From contig NZ_CANLMZ010000008.1 in assembly GCF_947492645.1 (NCBI RefSeq), positions 781,650-845,649 on the forward strand: a stretch of DNA of 64,000 bases, given 5' to 3'. The DNA is from an uncultured Pontibacter sp. (lineage in GTDB: Bacteria > Bacteroidota > Bacteroidia > Cytophagales > Hymenobacteraceae). Below are positions 45,007-54,800 of this stretch, piece by piece. Position 1 is the stretch's first letter, and each line of letters starts with the position of its first letter. Made by a program: the position numbers and the translations under genes. A model generated the notes under the pieces. It did not search any database. It saw only the letters and a list, made by a program, of their open reading frames with translations, and was not told the origin of the DNA.

Positions 45007-46059
45007 CTATACTTTAAACTTTACGTCTACAAGCTTCGGCACTTTTACAAGTATGATTTTGAGGTTTAAGCGAACGATATCGCCCATACATTTGCATTTC
45101 AGAAACTCTTTGGCTTTGTGGTGCTGGGCCAGTTCACGCTTTAGCTGTTCTATCTTTTCGGGAGTAGAGATGGTATCCTGGCGCATGCAGTCTATCAAAT
45201 CCTTCAGGCGGTAGCGGGCTGATTTAAGCCGCCGGAACATGAGCGTGCGCTCTTCGTTCTGGTACTGCTTCACTACATCTGGTTTCAACAGCTTCATCAC
45301 CAGGTCCACAATGGCATTATTGTCTTTAAAGAACTGCGGCAGGTACATCGTTTTTTTTCCCTCATACGATTGCTGGTCAAAGTCGATGGGGCGCACCCGG
45401 TACTGCTCATCCTCAAAGTCGGGGGTTACGTCTACCACATAGTTATACGAGCGCATATCGCCTAGCAAACGTATAAAGCAACGCTCGTTAAATTTAACAA
45501 ACTCCTTGGCAATACGCACTTTGTTGGCGCTTTTCCGGTTCAGGTAATCTTTGATGAACGTATCGCCGGGGATGCCTGCAATGTGTTCCTCAATTAAAGA
45601 ATCGCCGTCAACGAGGTAGTTAAAGCGGCTTGGCGATAGAATATGCTCCAGCTCTAATCCGTAAATGCGCGAGGCATCGGCCCGCTTCACATAAAAGTAG
45701 TCGTAGTTATCGTTCAGTTGGTTCATAATCTGCACCCTGAAAGGGTTAGAGTTGCCAAAGGTGCAGTAGTCAATCCGGGACACATACAGGTGCTCCATCA
45801 CCGACATATCGCCGTCTGTTTTAAGGAGGGCGTAAATCCTGGTAAGGCCCTTGTTAAGCTCTTGCTGCGTTTGCTGCTCATACATCACCGACTCCCACAG
45901 CGTATCGTGCCCCTGCTTGTCGTAATACGGAAACGAGTCGGAGTAATGCAGCAGGTCCTCGTACTTTACCGGCAGTTGTGTTTCGCGGTCGTAGTAGTGC
46001 AGGTATTTGCGCAACCCTTTTGATATAGGGTAAAAAAGCTTCTTTTTAGAGATGTACAC
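45007..46059 (-). CDS. Kinase-fold-like hypothetical protein
   Basis: 350-aa cytoplasmic protein. The middle reads like an aminoglycoside-phosphotransferase/protein-kinase core: LVDGDSLIEEHIAG, then GDMRSYNYVVDVTPDFEDEQYRVRPIDFDQQSY. In it GDxRxxN may match the catalytic loop and IDFD the metal loop. The usual H-x-D is absent, so activity is doubtful. A helical Lys/Arg-rich C-terminus (about 265-350) follows. It lies 158 bases downstream of the LytTR regulator on the same strand. The kinase relation is pattern-based inference. Confidence 0.55.
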   Translation of the reverse strand: MYISKKKLFYPISKGLRKYLHYYDRETQLPVKYEDLLHYSDSFPYYDKQGHDTLWESVMYEQQTQQELNKGLTRIYALLKTDGDMSVMEHLYVSRIDYCTFGNSNPFRVQIMNQLNDNYDYFYVKRADASRIYGLELEHILSPSRFNYLVDGDSLIEEHIAGIPGDTFIKDYLNRKSANKVRIAKEFVKFNERCFIRLLGDMRSYNYVVDVTPDFEDEQYRVRPIDFDQQSYEGKKTMYLPQFFKDNNAIVDLVMKLLKPDVVKQYQNEERTLMFRRLKSARYRLKDLIDCMRQDTISTPEKIEQLKRELAQHHKAKEFLKCKCMGDIVRLNLKIILVKVPKLVDVKFKV

Positions 46060-46217
46060 TTGCAGGAATTATAAAGGCTGAATGATAAAGTATGAAGGCG
46101 GCCTGGCAGAAAGTATACTTTTAGCCGGCAAGTATGGTTATGCTTAGACCAATCAAATTAGTTACTCCAAAGTATAAATCTATACTTGCGTTGATTCACA
46201 ATGCAGCAATTATACTG

Positions 46218-46973
46218 TTAGGCCTCCAGCAGGTTATTCTGGTTTAGCACCTGCAGCACCTCTGTTTTATAAAAACGCCCTATAGGGATCTCGGTTTTGC
46301 CTATATCTACAGCGGTAGCCGAGAAAGCCTGTATTTTATCCAGAGCCACAATAAAAGAGCGGTGTATGCGCAGAAACTTTTCCGGCGGCAGCTTCTCTTC
46401 CAGGAAAGAAATCTTTTGGTAGGATATAATCTCCTTACTCTCCGTTTTAACGCGGATATAGTCTTTAAGGCTCTCGATGTAAAGTATGTCTGAGAGCATT
46501 ACCTTCACCATTTTCTTATCTGCCTTCAGGTAAATAAACGCCTCTTTGTAATCGGGGCCGGCTGTGGGGGTGCTAACCGGCTGTGGGGCTGCTGCAGCAG
46601 GTGGGGCAACTCTGGGAGCCTCGGCAGTTGATACCTTGGCTACTGCTTTCAAAAAGCGCTCAAAAGCAATAGGCTTTAGCAGGTAATCAAGGGCGTTCAG
46701 TTCAAAACCTTCCAGGGCATAATCGCGGTAGGCGGTGGTAAAGATTACCCTCGGGGGATTAGCAAGCGATTTCAGAAAATCAATACCTGTTAACTTGGGC
46801 ATCTGGATATCCAGGAACAGCAGGTCTACCTGGTGGGTTTGCAGGCAAGTATAAGCCTCTACGGCATTGTTGCAGCGGCACACTAATTCCAGGTTATCCA
46901 AGCGTTCGATAAACGTTTCCAGCACATCCAGCGCCAGCGGTTCGTCGTCCACTATCATGCATTTGATCTTCAT
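46218..46973 (-). CDS. LytTR family response regulator
   Basis: 251-aa transcription factor. REC domain residues 1-120 with Asp9/Asp10 and phospho-acceptor Asp55 (LLFLDIQMPKLTG), and Lys in YLLKP. A Pro/Ala-rich linker follows, then a LytTR DNA-binding domain (MVKVMLSDILYIESLKDYIRVKT...EEKLPPEKFLRIHRSFIVALDKI). The cognate histidine kinase lies just upstream on the same strand (74-base gap), forming a two-component operon. The controlled genes are not identifiable. Confidence 0.95.
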   Translation of the reverse strand: MKIKCMIVDDEPLALDVLETFIERLDNLELVCRCNNAVEAYTCLQTHQVDLLFLDIQMPKLTGIDFLKSLANPPRVIFTTAYRDYALEGFELNALDYLLKPIAFERFLKAVAKVSTAEAPRVAPPAAAAPQPVSTPTAGPDYKEAFIYLKADKKMVKVMLSDILYIESLKDYIRVKTESKEIISYQKISFLEEKLPPEKFLRIHRSFIVALDKIQAFSATAVDIGKTEIPIGRFYKTEVLQVLNQNNLLEA

Positions 46974-47047
46974 GGTTGCTTATTTTTCTTAACAGTACGA
47001 AGTAAAAATATTACCCCTAGTTATACTTGTATACGAGGTATTTATAC

Positions 47048-48151
47048 TTAGTCGAGCTCTATTTCGAGCATGGCAGCATAGTTCTCCGGCTCGTCTTCTA
47101 TCTCTAACTTAAACTTGCCCTCATATAGTAACTCCAGGCGGCGTTGCAGGTTTTTTAAACCAATACCGGAGGCCATATCGCGGGTGTTATTGCTGGCTTT
47201 CACGCCGCACTTGCAATTCTCTACCAACAGTACAAGCCTCTCCCCTGCTACTTTAACATCTATGCGTACCCAGGCATTCTCGGTTTCGGTGCTTACGCCG
47301 TGTTTAAAGGCATTCTCTACAAAGGGCAATAGCATCATGGGGGCTATCTGTTTACCGGCTATACTTCCAGTTTCTGTTAGCTTAACGTCTACGCGCTCGC
47401 CATAGCGCATTTTCTCCAGGGCCACATAGTTTTTTATATAAGCAAGCTCCTTCTCCAGCGGCACTTTCGCAGCGTTGGCATCATACAGCATGTAGTCCAT
47501 CAGGCTCGAAAGCTTAAGCACAACTTCCGGGGCGGTATCGGATTTCTTTAAGGTGAGCGAGTACAGACTATTGAGGGTGTTAAACAGGAAGTGCGGGTGT
47601 ATCTGGGCTTTCAGGAATTTAAGCTCTGCCTCCAGTTTATCCTTGGTTAGTGTTTGGGCTGATTGCTGGTGGCGGTACCAGTTCTTTAGCAATGCTATCA
47701 CAGCTGTAATAGCTACAACATAGCTTATGTTTACCCCATTTTTTATGAAGCGGTAAAATGTCAGGTCGTCCTGGGAGCAGGTGATAGGGCAAAAAAGCGG
47801 GTGTATCAGGAAAGGCATCAGCACAAACTGCATCATAGCTGCAATAGCCCCCATCAGCAGCAGCAGGTAAACGAAGAACTCAAGGTAGCGTTTATCCAAC
47901 AGGTAGCGCGGCATCAGGTAATACATGTTAAAGTATACTAACAGCATTTTAAAGGGCAACTCCACGAACTCAATCATAAAAGCGTTGTAGTAGTCGTCGA
48001 TGTAGCTGCCATACAGCAACCCAAAAAACACTACAAATGCAGCCCAAAACGCAGCATGCAGCAGCAGGCGGTTCTGTGTAACGCTGCGCACTTCTGGTAT
48101 GCTCCAGGTTGTTGGCCCGAAAGCCCTTGCCGTACTCAACTTTATCTCCAT
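47048..48151 (-). CDS. LytS-like sensor histidine kinase
   Basis: 367-aa membrane histidine kinase of the His_kinase (LytS/YehU) class. Four hydrophobic helices lie within residues 25-165. The phospho-acceptor is in LKAQIHPHFLFNTLNSLYSLTL. The ATP-binding part shows LPFVENAFKHGV (N box) and GIGLKNLQRRLELLY (G box). It transfers phosphate to the LytTR regulator encoded 74 bases downstream. No periplasmic sensor domain of size is present, so it probably senses within the membrane. Confidence 0.94.
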   Translation of the reverse strand: MEIKLSTARAFGPTTWSIPEVRSVTQNRLLLHAAFWAAFVVFFGLLYGSYIDDYYNAFMIEFVELPFKMLLVYFNMYYLMPRYLLDKRYLEFFVYLLLLMGAIAAMMQFVLMPFLIHPLFCPITCSQDDLTFYRFIKNGVNISYVVAITAVIALLKNWYRHQQSAQTLTKDKLEAELKFLKAQIHPHFLFNTLNSLYSLTLKKSDTAPEVVLKLSSLMDYMLYDANAAKVPLEKELAYIKNYVALEKMRYGERVDVKLTETGSIAGKQIAPMMLLPFVENAFKHGVSTETENAWVRIDVKVAGERLVLLVENCKCGVKASNNTRDMASGIGLKNLQRRLELLYEGKFKLEIEDEPENYAAMLEIELD

Positions 48152-48676
48152 TTTACAAAGTTATACTTTATAATGCTGTGCGCTAGTGGGCTGCACCTTG
48201 TTTTAGACGGTTTGCTAAGTATAAAGGCCAGGTAACAGCATTTGCAGGACTAACAGTTTCTGGAGCTAAATGATTTTTTAAACCACCTGCTACAGTACAT
48301 TCCCGGCAAATTGGCTGTTTTATACTTGACCCTGATTAGTTCTAAAGCATTAACAATACCTACAGCTATACGTTGCTCCTGCTTTTACCCGCGCAATACA
48401 CGCTTGTACCGCGGCTAAACACGATGATTTGTTGCTGCTTTCTCTAAAAAAGAGGCTAATCAGCCAAAGTAGCATGATCTAAAGCTATACTTTATATAAT
48501 GGGAAGCATGGTTTTGCCAGCGTATGAGCAAGCACAATGTCTTTTTATGGCAAAACGTTCCTAAAAAAGGCAAAGCGTGCTATCTAATCTATAGAAATAA
48601 CTATATTGTATAGAATAGTTTTAACGGGTAAGTCCGCTTGAATAAGCTTTACCTCATTGAAGCAATGTATAAAAGG
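48152..48676. other. Non-coding stretch before the cassette-like pair
   Basis: About 525 bases without a credible frame. A 9-bp inverted repeat GTTTTGCCA / TGGCAAAAC sits at 48511-48519 and 48548-48556. An AT-rich patch with ACTAT/ATAGT inverse copies follows near 48600-48635. No integrase remnant was found by reading both strands. Confidence 0.4.
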
Positions 48677-48739
48677 AGCCAAAAGTACTCCGTACATAAT
48701 GCAGATAAACTCACGATGACGTTTACACAGTAGTTGGCT
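48677..48739 (+). repeat. Degenerate attC-like site 0
   Basis: AGCCAA (48677-48682) and GTTGGCT (48733-48739) are inverse cores. Inside, TAAAC/GTTTA gives a weak stem. It lacks the GGCTGA apex of the other two sites. The next ORF starts 12 bases later. Confidence 0.3.
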
Positions 48740-48751
48740 TTAATGTAAATT

Positions 48752-49162
48752 ATGGAAAAAGAGAATCTGTTTCGGGGTTACTTAAGGCTTTCAAAATTTA
48801 GCTATTTCAAAGAGTCCAACACATGGAATTTTAACTTTGAAGAGAAGATAAGTCTTCAGTCAGAGTGCCTTTGGAGATTCTTGCATGGAGGTAAAATCAG
48901 GTATACTTCCAATGACCATGGACAAAAGTACGGGCATGAAAAGCCTTATGACTTAGAGACCGAAATTCAGAAGCTTCTACACAATACTGCACTACACAGG
49001 ATAGATAGAAACTTGCTAACAGGAGATTTGTATCTTGAGTTTGAACAGGAATACAAGTTCGAGTTATTAACTGACTCAAGCGGATTTGAAAGCTGGTCAC
49101 TTGAAATAGGTAAAAGACAAATTATTGGGTTGGGTCAAGGAGATGTAGCGAAGTTTGAGTAA
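48752..49162 (+). CDS. Hypothetical cassette-like protein, DUF6188/immunity-like
   Basis: 136-aa soluble protein with no signal peptide. The C-terminal part LTGDLYLEFEQEYKFELLTDSSGFESWSLEIG has the look of DUF6188-type small proteins, where an S-x-x-E-S-W motif follows a beta meander. These occur among immunity-like and orphan proteins. It is flanked by attC-like hairpins (48677-48739 and 49174-49240) and is visibly AT-richer than neighbours, suggesting acquisition. No toxin partner is seen. Function is not assigned. Confidence 0.6.
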   Translation: MEKENLFRGYLRLSKFSYFKESNTWNFNFEEKISLQSECLWRFLHGGKIRYTSNDHGQKYGHEKPYDLETEIQKLLHNTALHRIDRNLLTGDLYLEFEQEYKFELLTDSSGFESWSLEIGKRQIIGLGQGDVAKFE

Positions 49163-49173
49163 AGAACCACTTA

Positions 49174-49240
49174 AGCCAACCAAGTATAGCAGTCATGCTG
49201 CGGCTGACGCCTTGCCATCTGCTATACCAGCCCGTTGGAT
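49174..49240 (+). repeat. attC-like recombination site 1
   Basis: Ordered parts: AGCCAAC (49174-49180, like RYYYAAC); short spacer; GTATAGCAG (49184-49192); a terminal part with ATG, GGC, TGAC, GCC and CAT; CTGCTATAC (49219-49227); spacer; GTTGGAT (49234-49240, exact GTTRRRY). The arms pair imperfectly with unpaired bases on one side, as integron attC sites do. The next ORF starts 16 bases after the core. Confidence 0.5.
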
Positions 49241-49256
49241 GTAAGTAAAACCATAA

Positions 49257-49775
49257 ATGAAACCTATCCTTTACATATTATTCTTGCTTGTGATTCCATC
49301 AACAGTAAATGGACAGGTCTTCAATGAGCAAATAGCCTTTGACTATTTTAAGGAAGTGATTTCAGATTCAGTTTATGGCAGTAAGACTGTGTTCAGAGTA
49401 GAACCTCAGATAGTTGAATACAACCCAATTTACCGACCAAACTGCCACCAGAATAATGTCTTTAGACAAGATTGGAAGGACTTGTCTTCTATGGATTCTA
49501 TAGGTACTAGGACCATTGTAAGTATAAATAAAAACTATAGACCGCTTCATCCCTCTGTTAATAACAACAAGTTTCCTAAACCTAATTTTAAGACAAAACC
49601 AGGCATATGGAAGCAATCGACAAAAGTGCATGTGTCAGAAGCAGTAATCTTGAAAGAAGGTACCTATATTGTTACTATCATGGTTCATGTACCACACGGA
49701 CTTGACAATTACTATATTGAAGTAAGTAAAGGTGGTGAAGTAACTAAGTGGTGTAAAGGCGGATTTGTATATTGA
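49257..49775 (+). CDS. Secreted hypothetical cassette-like protein
   Basis: 172-aa protein with a signal peptide (residues 1-19, ending VNGQ) and a mature part without known motifs. Two Cys (Cys63, and Cys in KWCKGGF near the end) could form a disulfide. Asn/Pro-rich middle; C-terminal strands EGTYIVTIMVHVPHGLDNYYIEV. It starts 16 bases after one attC-like core and ends 20 bases before the next, an arrangement typical of an integron gene cassette. Low GC. Function unknown. Confidence 0.6.
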   Translation: MKPILYILFLLVIPSTVNGQVFNEQIAFDYFKEVISDSVYGSKTVFRVEPQIVEYNPIYRPNCHQNNVFRQDWKDLSSMDSIGTRTIVSINKNYRPLHPSVNNNKFPKPNFKTKPGIWKQSTKVHVSEAVILKEGTYIVTIMVHVPHGLDNYYIEVSKGGEVTKWCKGGFVY

Positions 49776-49795
49776 ATAAAAGAAAAAATACTTGT

Positions 49796-49864
49796 ATCCA
49801 ACAAGGTTTATACACTATGCTTCGGCTGATTGCCTCGCACAAGGTATACACAAGTACGTTAGGG
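49796..49864 (+). repeat. attC-like recombination site 2
   Basis: ATCCAAC (49796-49802, exact RYYYAAC); GTTTATAC (49806-49813); terminal part with TGC, GGC, TGATT, GCC, GCA; GTATACAC (49844-49851, pairs with one mismatch); spacer; GTTAGGG (49858-49864, GTTRRR followed by G). It shares ATGCTnCGGCTGA with site 1 at the same position in the stem. Confidence 0.48.
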
Positions 49865-49890
49865 TGCAAAACCAGAATAAAATTTCTCTG

Positions 49891-50232
49891 TTACATCAAC
49901 TCCTTTGCCGGGTCCCAAAACAGCTTCTCAAAATCCACAACCTGGTTATTCTCTACTTTTACGCCGTCCTGCTCCAGGCGCTCTTGCATGGCATTGGGTG
50001 CATCAAAGTGTTGGCTGCCGGTTAGTAAACCCACTCTGTTTACAACCCTATGGGCTGGTATTTTAGTAAGCGGATGCGAGGCAATTAAAGCCCAGCCCAC
50101 CATCCGTGCCGAGCCTTTTGCCCCCAGGTAGCTGGCGATGGCACCATAAGAGGTAACCCTGCCTTTAGGTATTAGCTTTACCACTTCATACACATCCTGA
50201 AAAAAATTTTCTTTCTTCTTATTTTCGCTCAT
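49891..50232 (-). CDS. Alkyltransferase-like protein (MGMT family, no active Cys)
   Basis: 113-aa protein of the DNA alkylguanine-methyltransferase C-terminal fold. The active-site motif PCHRV reads PAHRVV here, so the acceptor Cys is replaced by Ala. This marks it as an alkyltransferase-like (ATL) protein that binds O6-alkylguanine and hands it to nucleotide excision repair. Conserved IPKGRVTSYGAIASYLG and GWALIASHP are present. ATG 50232 (MSENKKK) is preferred to 50241. Single gene beside the cassette-like region. Confidence 0.9.
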   Translation of the reverse strand: MSENKKKENFFQDVYEVVKLIPKGRVTSYGAIASYLGAKGSARMVGWALIASHPLTKIPAHRVVNRVGLLTGSQHFDAPNAMQERLEQDGVKVENNQVVDFEKLFWDPAKELM

Positions 50233-50459
50233 AAGGCACAATTTATACTTGCTTGCTGTTTAAACACAGAAATTAACCGTTCGTCGTGTAAGGCACCTTG
50301 TTGGTCTATTACGGCTGCAGTTGCTTTTCTTTAAAATTGCTTATGCGTAATTTTAAACGTTTTACCTTTTGCATAGTCTAAATCAAGATGCATTTTTAAA
50401 CCCTCTGACGGAGGGTCATAAATATAACGCTTTACCTATAAACCCCGGACTAAATTTAA

Positions 50460-51584
50460 ATGAGTAAACCTGTAAAATCCATCCTTATACTGGTAGCTGT
50501 TGTAGTTGTAGGCTACCTGCTTTATTCTAAAATATTTGCAGGCGACGAGCAAGCCTCTGCTGCTGCGGGTGGTAAAGGCGGCCCTATGGCCCAAAAAGTA
50601 GCTGTAGATGTATACGTTGTTTCACCAGCCGCTTTCCAGAATAAAATAACAACTACCGGTACCGTATTGCCTAACGAAGATGTAGAGCTAAGAAGCGAAA
50701 TTGCAGGCCGCATAACAGGTATAAATTTTAAAGAAGGCACACATGTACGCAAGGGGCAATTGCTGCTCACCGTAAACGATGCCGAAATGCGCGCGCAGCT
50801 GCAAAAGCTGGAATCTAACCAGAAACTGTACCGCGAAATGGAAGAGCGCCAGCGTACCCTCCTGGAGAAAGAGTATATCAGCGCACAGGAGTACGACCAG
50901 GTAAGCAACCAGCTGGCAACCGCAACCGCCGACATACAAGCCCTAAAAGCAACGCTGGCAAAAGCGTATATAAGAGCCCCTTTTGATGGCGTGGTTGGTT
51001 TGCGCCAGGTAAGCGAAGGCAGCTATGTGTCTGCTACTACCCCAATTGCCCGCATTGTGGATATCAGCCCCGTTAAAATAGATTTTGCCATACCAGGCCG
51101 CTACAGCCAGCAGGTTAAAACAGGCGACAAAATTACTTTTACCGTTGAGGGAAGGCCCGAAGTATACAACGCATCTATTTATGCTGTACAGCCAGGCATA
51201 GACCCAACTACACGCACCCTACAAGTACGGGCGCTGTTCGACAACAAAAGCGAAGAGGTAAAACCGGGTTCGTTTGTAAATGTGGCACTATCGCTTAAAG
51301 ATTCAGACGATGCCATACTTATCCCGACAGAAGCAATCATACCAGAGGCAACCGGGCATAAAATCTTCCTGTCTAAAAATGGCAAAGCTGTTGCCCAGAT
51401 GGTAAAAATTGGCCAAAGGTCAGAAACGCTGATCCAGATTGTGGAGGGCGTAGCTCCCGGCGACACCATTATCCGCTCTGGCATACTGCAGGTGCGCGAT
51501 GGTTCTAACCTGAACATCAGAAAGGTGCAGTCAGCTGAGTCTGCTTTACAGGCTCCTGCACAAGAACCTGTTGATGCTGAATAA
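50460..51584 (+). CDS. RND efflux periplasmic adaptor (MFP/HlyD)
   Basis: 374-aa membrane-fusion protein joining an RND pump to its outer-membrane channel. N-terminal hydrophobic helix (SILILVAVVVVGYLLYSKIF) as anchor. Barrel/lipoyl half IAGRITGINFKEGTHVRKGQLLLTV, a coiled-coil hairpin (about 110-165) and the second lipoyl half AYIRAPFDGVVGLRQVSEGSYV. A beta-barrel follows, with the motif PGIDPTTRTLQVRALFDN. It is first in a three-gene operon with permease and TolC-like channel. Confidence 0.94.
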   Translation: MSKPVKSILILVAVVVVGYLLYSKIFAGDEQASAAAGGKGGPMAQKVAVDVYVVSPAAFQNKITTTGTVLPNEDVELRSEIAGRITGINFKEGTHVRKGQLLLTVNDAEMRAQLQKLESNQKLYREMEERQRTLLEKEYISAQEYDQVSNQLATATADIQALKATLAKAYIRAPFDGVVGLRQVSEGSYVSATTPIARIVDISPVKIDFAIPGRYSQQVKTGDKITFTVEGRPEVYNASIYAVQPGIDPTTRTLQVRALFDNKSEEVKPGSFVNVALSLKDSDDAILIPTEAIIPEATGHKIFLSKNGKAVAQMVKIGQRSETLIQIVEGVAPGDTIIRSGILQVRDGSNLNIRKVQSAESALQAPAQEPVDAE

Positions 51585-51810
51585 ATTGCACAGCTAAAGC
51601 ACCGGTGTTTTTCGTAGAACCGTTGATGGCATTACTCCAACCACAGCTGCTGCTGAAGCATGCCCGGGGCAGGAGAAAAGCCTGAGCAAGTATAAAAACA
51701 AACTTAGATACGCTTAAACTAAAGGTAAAAAGCGGCACAGAAAACATAAAGTGGCTTTGGTTGCTTTATAGTATGCGGCCTTTCACCTCTGAATACTACC
51801 AAAGATCTAT

Positions 51811-54800
51811 ATGGCAAGTTTATCAAACATAAGTATAAAACGCCCCGTGCTGGCCATCGTGATGAGCATCGCGATCATGGTATTCGGGTTTATAGGTATA
51901 ACTTACCTGGGGGTGCGCGAGTACCCCAGCGTTGACCCTCCTATCGTAAACGTAAGAACCTCTTACACCGGCGCCAACGCCGAAACGATAGAGTCGGAGA
52001 TAACGGAGCCGCTGGAGGAGTCTATTAACGGTATTGCCGGCATCAGAACGCTTACCTCCACCAGCAGCGAGGGCAGCAGCAACATTACCGTAGAGTTTAA
52101 CCTAGACGTGGACCTGGAAACTGCCGCTAACGACGTGCGCGACCGCGTGGCCAGGGCACAGCGCAGGCTACCGGAAGATGCCGAGCCTCCGACTGTAGCG
52201 AAAGCCGACGCTGATGCCAACCCTATCCTGTTTCTGGGTATCCGTAGCGAAAACCGTTCGTTGCTGGAGCTCTCAGATATAGGTATGAACGTGTTTAAAG
52301 AGCAGTTGCAAACCATTCCGGGTGTGAGTGAGATTATGATCTGGGGTGATAAACGCTATTCTATGCGTCTTTGGATGGACCCTGATAGACTTGCCGCCTT
52401 ACGCGTAACACCCCTCGAAGTACAAAATGCCCTGTCTCGCCAGAACGTAGAACTGCCATCAGGAAGTATAGAAGGCGCTACCACAGAGCTTTCAGTTAGA
52501 ACAATGGGCCGTATCTCTACCGCCGAAGAGTTTAATAACCTGATCGTGCGCCAGGATGCAGACCGCCTGATTCGCTTCCGCGATATCGGTTACGCCCAAC
52601 TTGCCCCTGAAAACGAGAAAACGGTGCTGCGCTACAACGGCATCCCGATGATTGGCGTGGTGCTGGTGCCGCAGCCTGGTTCTAACCAGATCGAGATTGC
52701 CGATGAGTTTTACCGGCGCCTCGAGCATATCAAAAAAGACATTCCCGAAGACCTGCAGCTAACTATTGGCTTTGATAATTCGCAATACATCAGAGCTTCT
52801 ATTTCTGAGGTGCAGGAAACTATTTTCGTAGCCTTTGGCCTGGTGGTGGTAATCATCTTCCTGTTCCTGCGCGACTGGCGCTCTACCTTGATACCGGTTG
52901 TAGCCATTCCTGTCTCGCTTATTGGGGCCTTCTTCATTATGTACGTCATGGATTTCTCTATCAACGTGCTTACGCTGCTGGGTATCGTGCTGGCCATTGG
53001 CCTGGTGGTGGATGATGCCATTGTAATGCTGGAGAACATCTATACCCGCATAGAACGCGGTGAGAAACCGATTGACGCAGCTAAGAAAGGATCAAAAGAA
53101 ATATACTTTGCCATTATTTCCACTACGGTTGCGCTGGCAGCGGTGTTTATGCCGGTTGCCTTCCTCGAAGATACCACAGGTCGCCTTTTCCGTGAATTTG
53201 GTATTGTAGTGGCTGGTTCTGTAATCATTTCATCTTTCGTATCCCTGACGCTTACTCCAATGATGTCGTCGCGGATTCTGAAGCACAGAGAAAGGCCAAA
53301 CTGGTTTTACCGCAAAACAGAGCCATTCTTTACGGCACTTACCGATGGTTACCGCAGCAGCCTGGAAAGCTTTATGCGTGTGCGCTGGATGGCCTTTATA
53401 CTTATCATAGCCGCAGCAGGAGCTATCTGGTGGCAGATGACTTCACTACAGTCTGAGTTAACCCCGGATGAAGACCGCAGCGGATTAAGAATAAACGCTA
53501 CCGGCCCAGAAGGCGCTTCCTTTGAGTTTATGGACCAGTACATGAACGAGCTTACTGCCCTGGTTAACGACTCTGTTGAGGGAATATCAAGTATAACCTC
53601 AATGACGCGGAACTCTAATTCAGGCTTTATTCGCTTGCGATTGGTTGAGCCGGATGAGCGTAGCCAGAAACAACAGGAAATTGTAGAAAAACTACCTGGC
53701 CTTATCAGTCAAATACCAGGTGCCAGAGCGTTTGCCTCAGGCGATAAAGGCTTGGGTGGCGGACGTGGTGCCGGTCAGCCGGTTCAGTTCGTGGTGCAGT
53801 CGCAAAACATGGAGAAGCTCCGCGAGATAATACCGCCGTTCCTCGAAAAAGCGCAGCAGGACCCTACTTTTAACTTCGTGGACGTTAACCTGAAGTTTAA
53901 CAAGCCGGAACTGCGTGTTGAGATTGACCGTGAAAAAGCGCAAAGCCTCGGCGTTACAGTACGCGATATAGCCCAAACCATACAACTTGGCCTAAGTGGT
54001 TCGCGCTTCGGATACTTTGTAAAAGGAGGAAAGCAATACCAGATCTTAGGTCAGGTAGCCCGCGAGAACCGTAGTGAACCACTAGACCTTCGCAGCCTTT
54101 ACGTGAAAAGCTCAACAGGCGAACTGATTCAACTGGATAACCTAATAGAGCTTAAAGAGGAAAGCGCGTCACCGCAGGTATACCGCTTTAACCGTTTTGC
54201 TGCAGCCACCTTCAGCGCTACCCTTACAAAAGGTAAAACTATAGGAGATGGTATCGAAGCGATGGATGCTATCGCAGATGAGGTACTGGACGAGACTTTT
54301 CAGACAACGCTAACCGGGCAGTCAAGAGACTTCTCTGAGAGCTCAGGCAGTTTACTTTTTGCCTTTTTGCTGGCACTCGGCCTTATATACCTGGCACTTT
54401 CGGCACAGTTCGAAAGTTTCCGAGATCCGGTCATCATCATGTTTACAGTACCGCTTGCACTTTCAGGAGCATTACTCAGCCTTTGGTACTTCGACCAGAC
54501 ATTGAACATCTTCAGCCAGATTGGTATGATTATGCTTGTTGGTCTGGTAACGAAAAATGGTATCCTACTGGTAGAGTTTGCCAACCAGCGTAAAGAGGAA
54601 GGCCTTTCCAAAATGGAGGCAGCGACCGATGCAGCTGTATCGCGCTTCCGCCCTATCCTGATGACATCGCTCTCTACTATTTTAGGCACATTGCCAATTG
54701 CCCTGGCTTTGGGTACTGGTGCTGAGAGCCGTGTGCCAATGGGTATTGCGGTAGTAGGCGGCCTTATACTTGCAACCGGACTTACACTTTATGTAATCCC

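Noticed and set aside
48156..48163. TAACTTTG as promoter of the LytS-like gene
   Set aside because: It is only 5 bases before the ATG, so transcription would start at or in the coding region, and there is no -33 partner.
48511..48556. A further attC site from GTTTTGCCA/TGGCAAAAC
   Set aside because: Perfect inverted repeat but no RYYYAAC or GTTRRRY cores and no ORF starting next to it.
49891..50232. Functional O6-methylguanine methyltransferase
   Set aside because: The acceptor Cys of PCHRV is Ala (PAHRVV), so it is better called an alkyltransferase-like protein.
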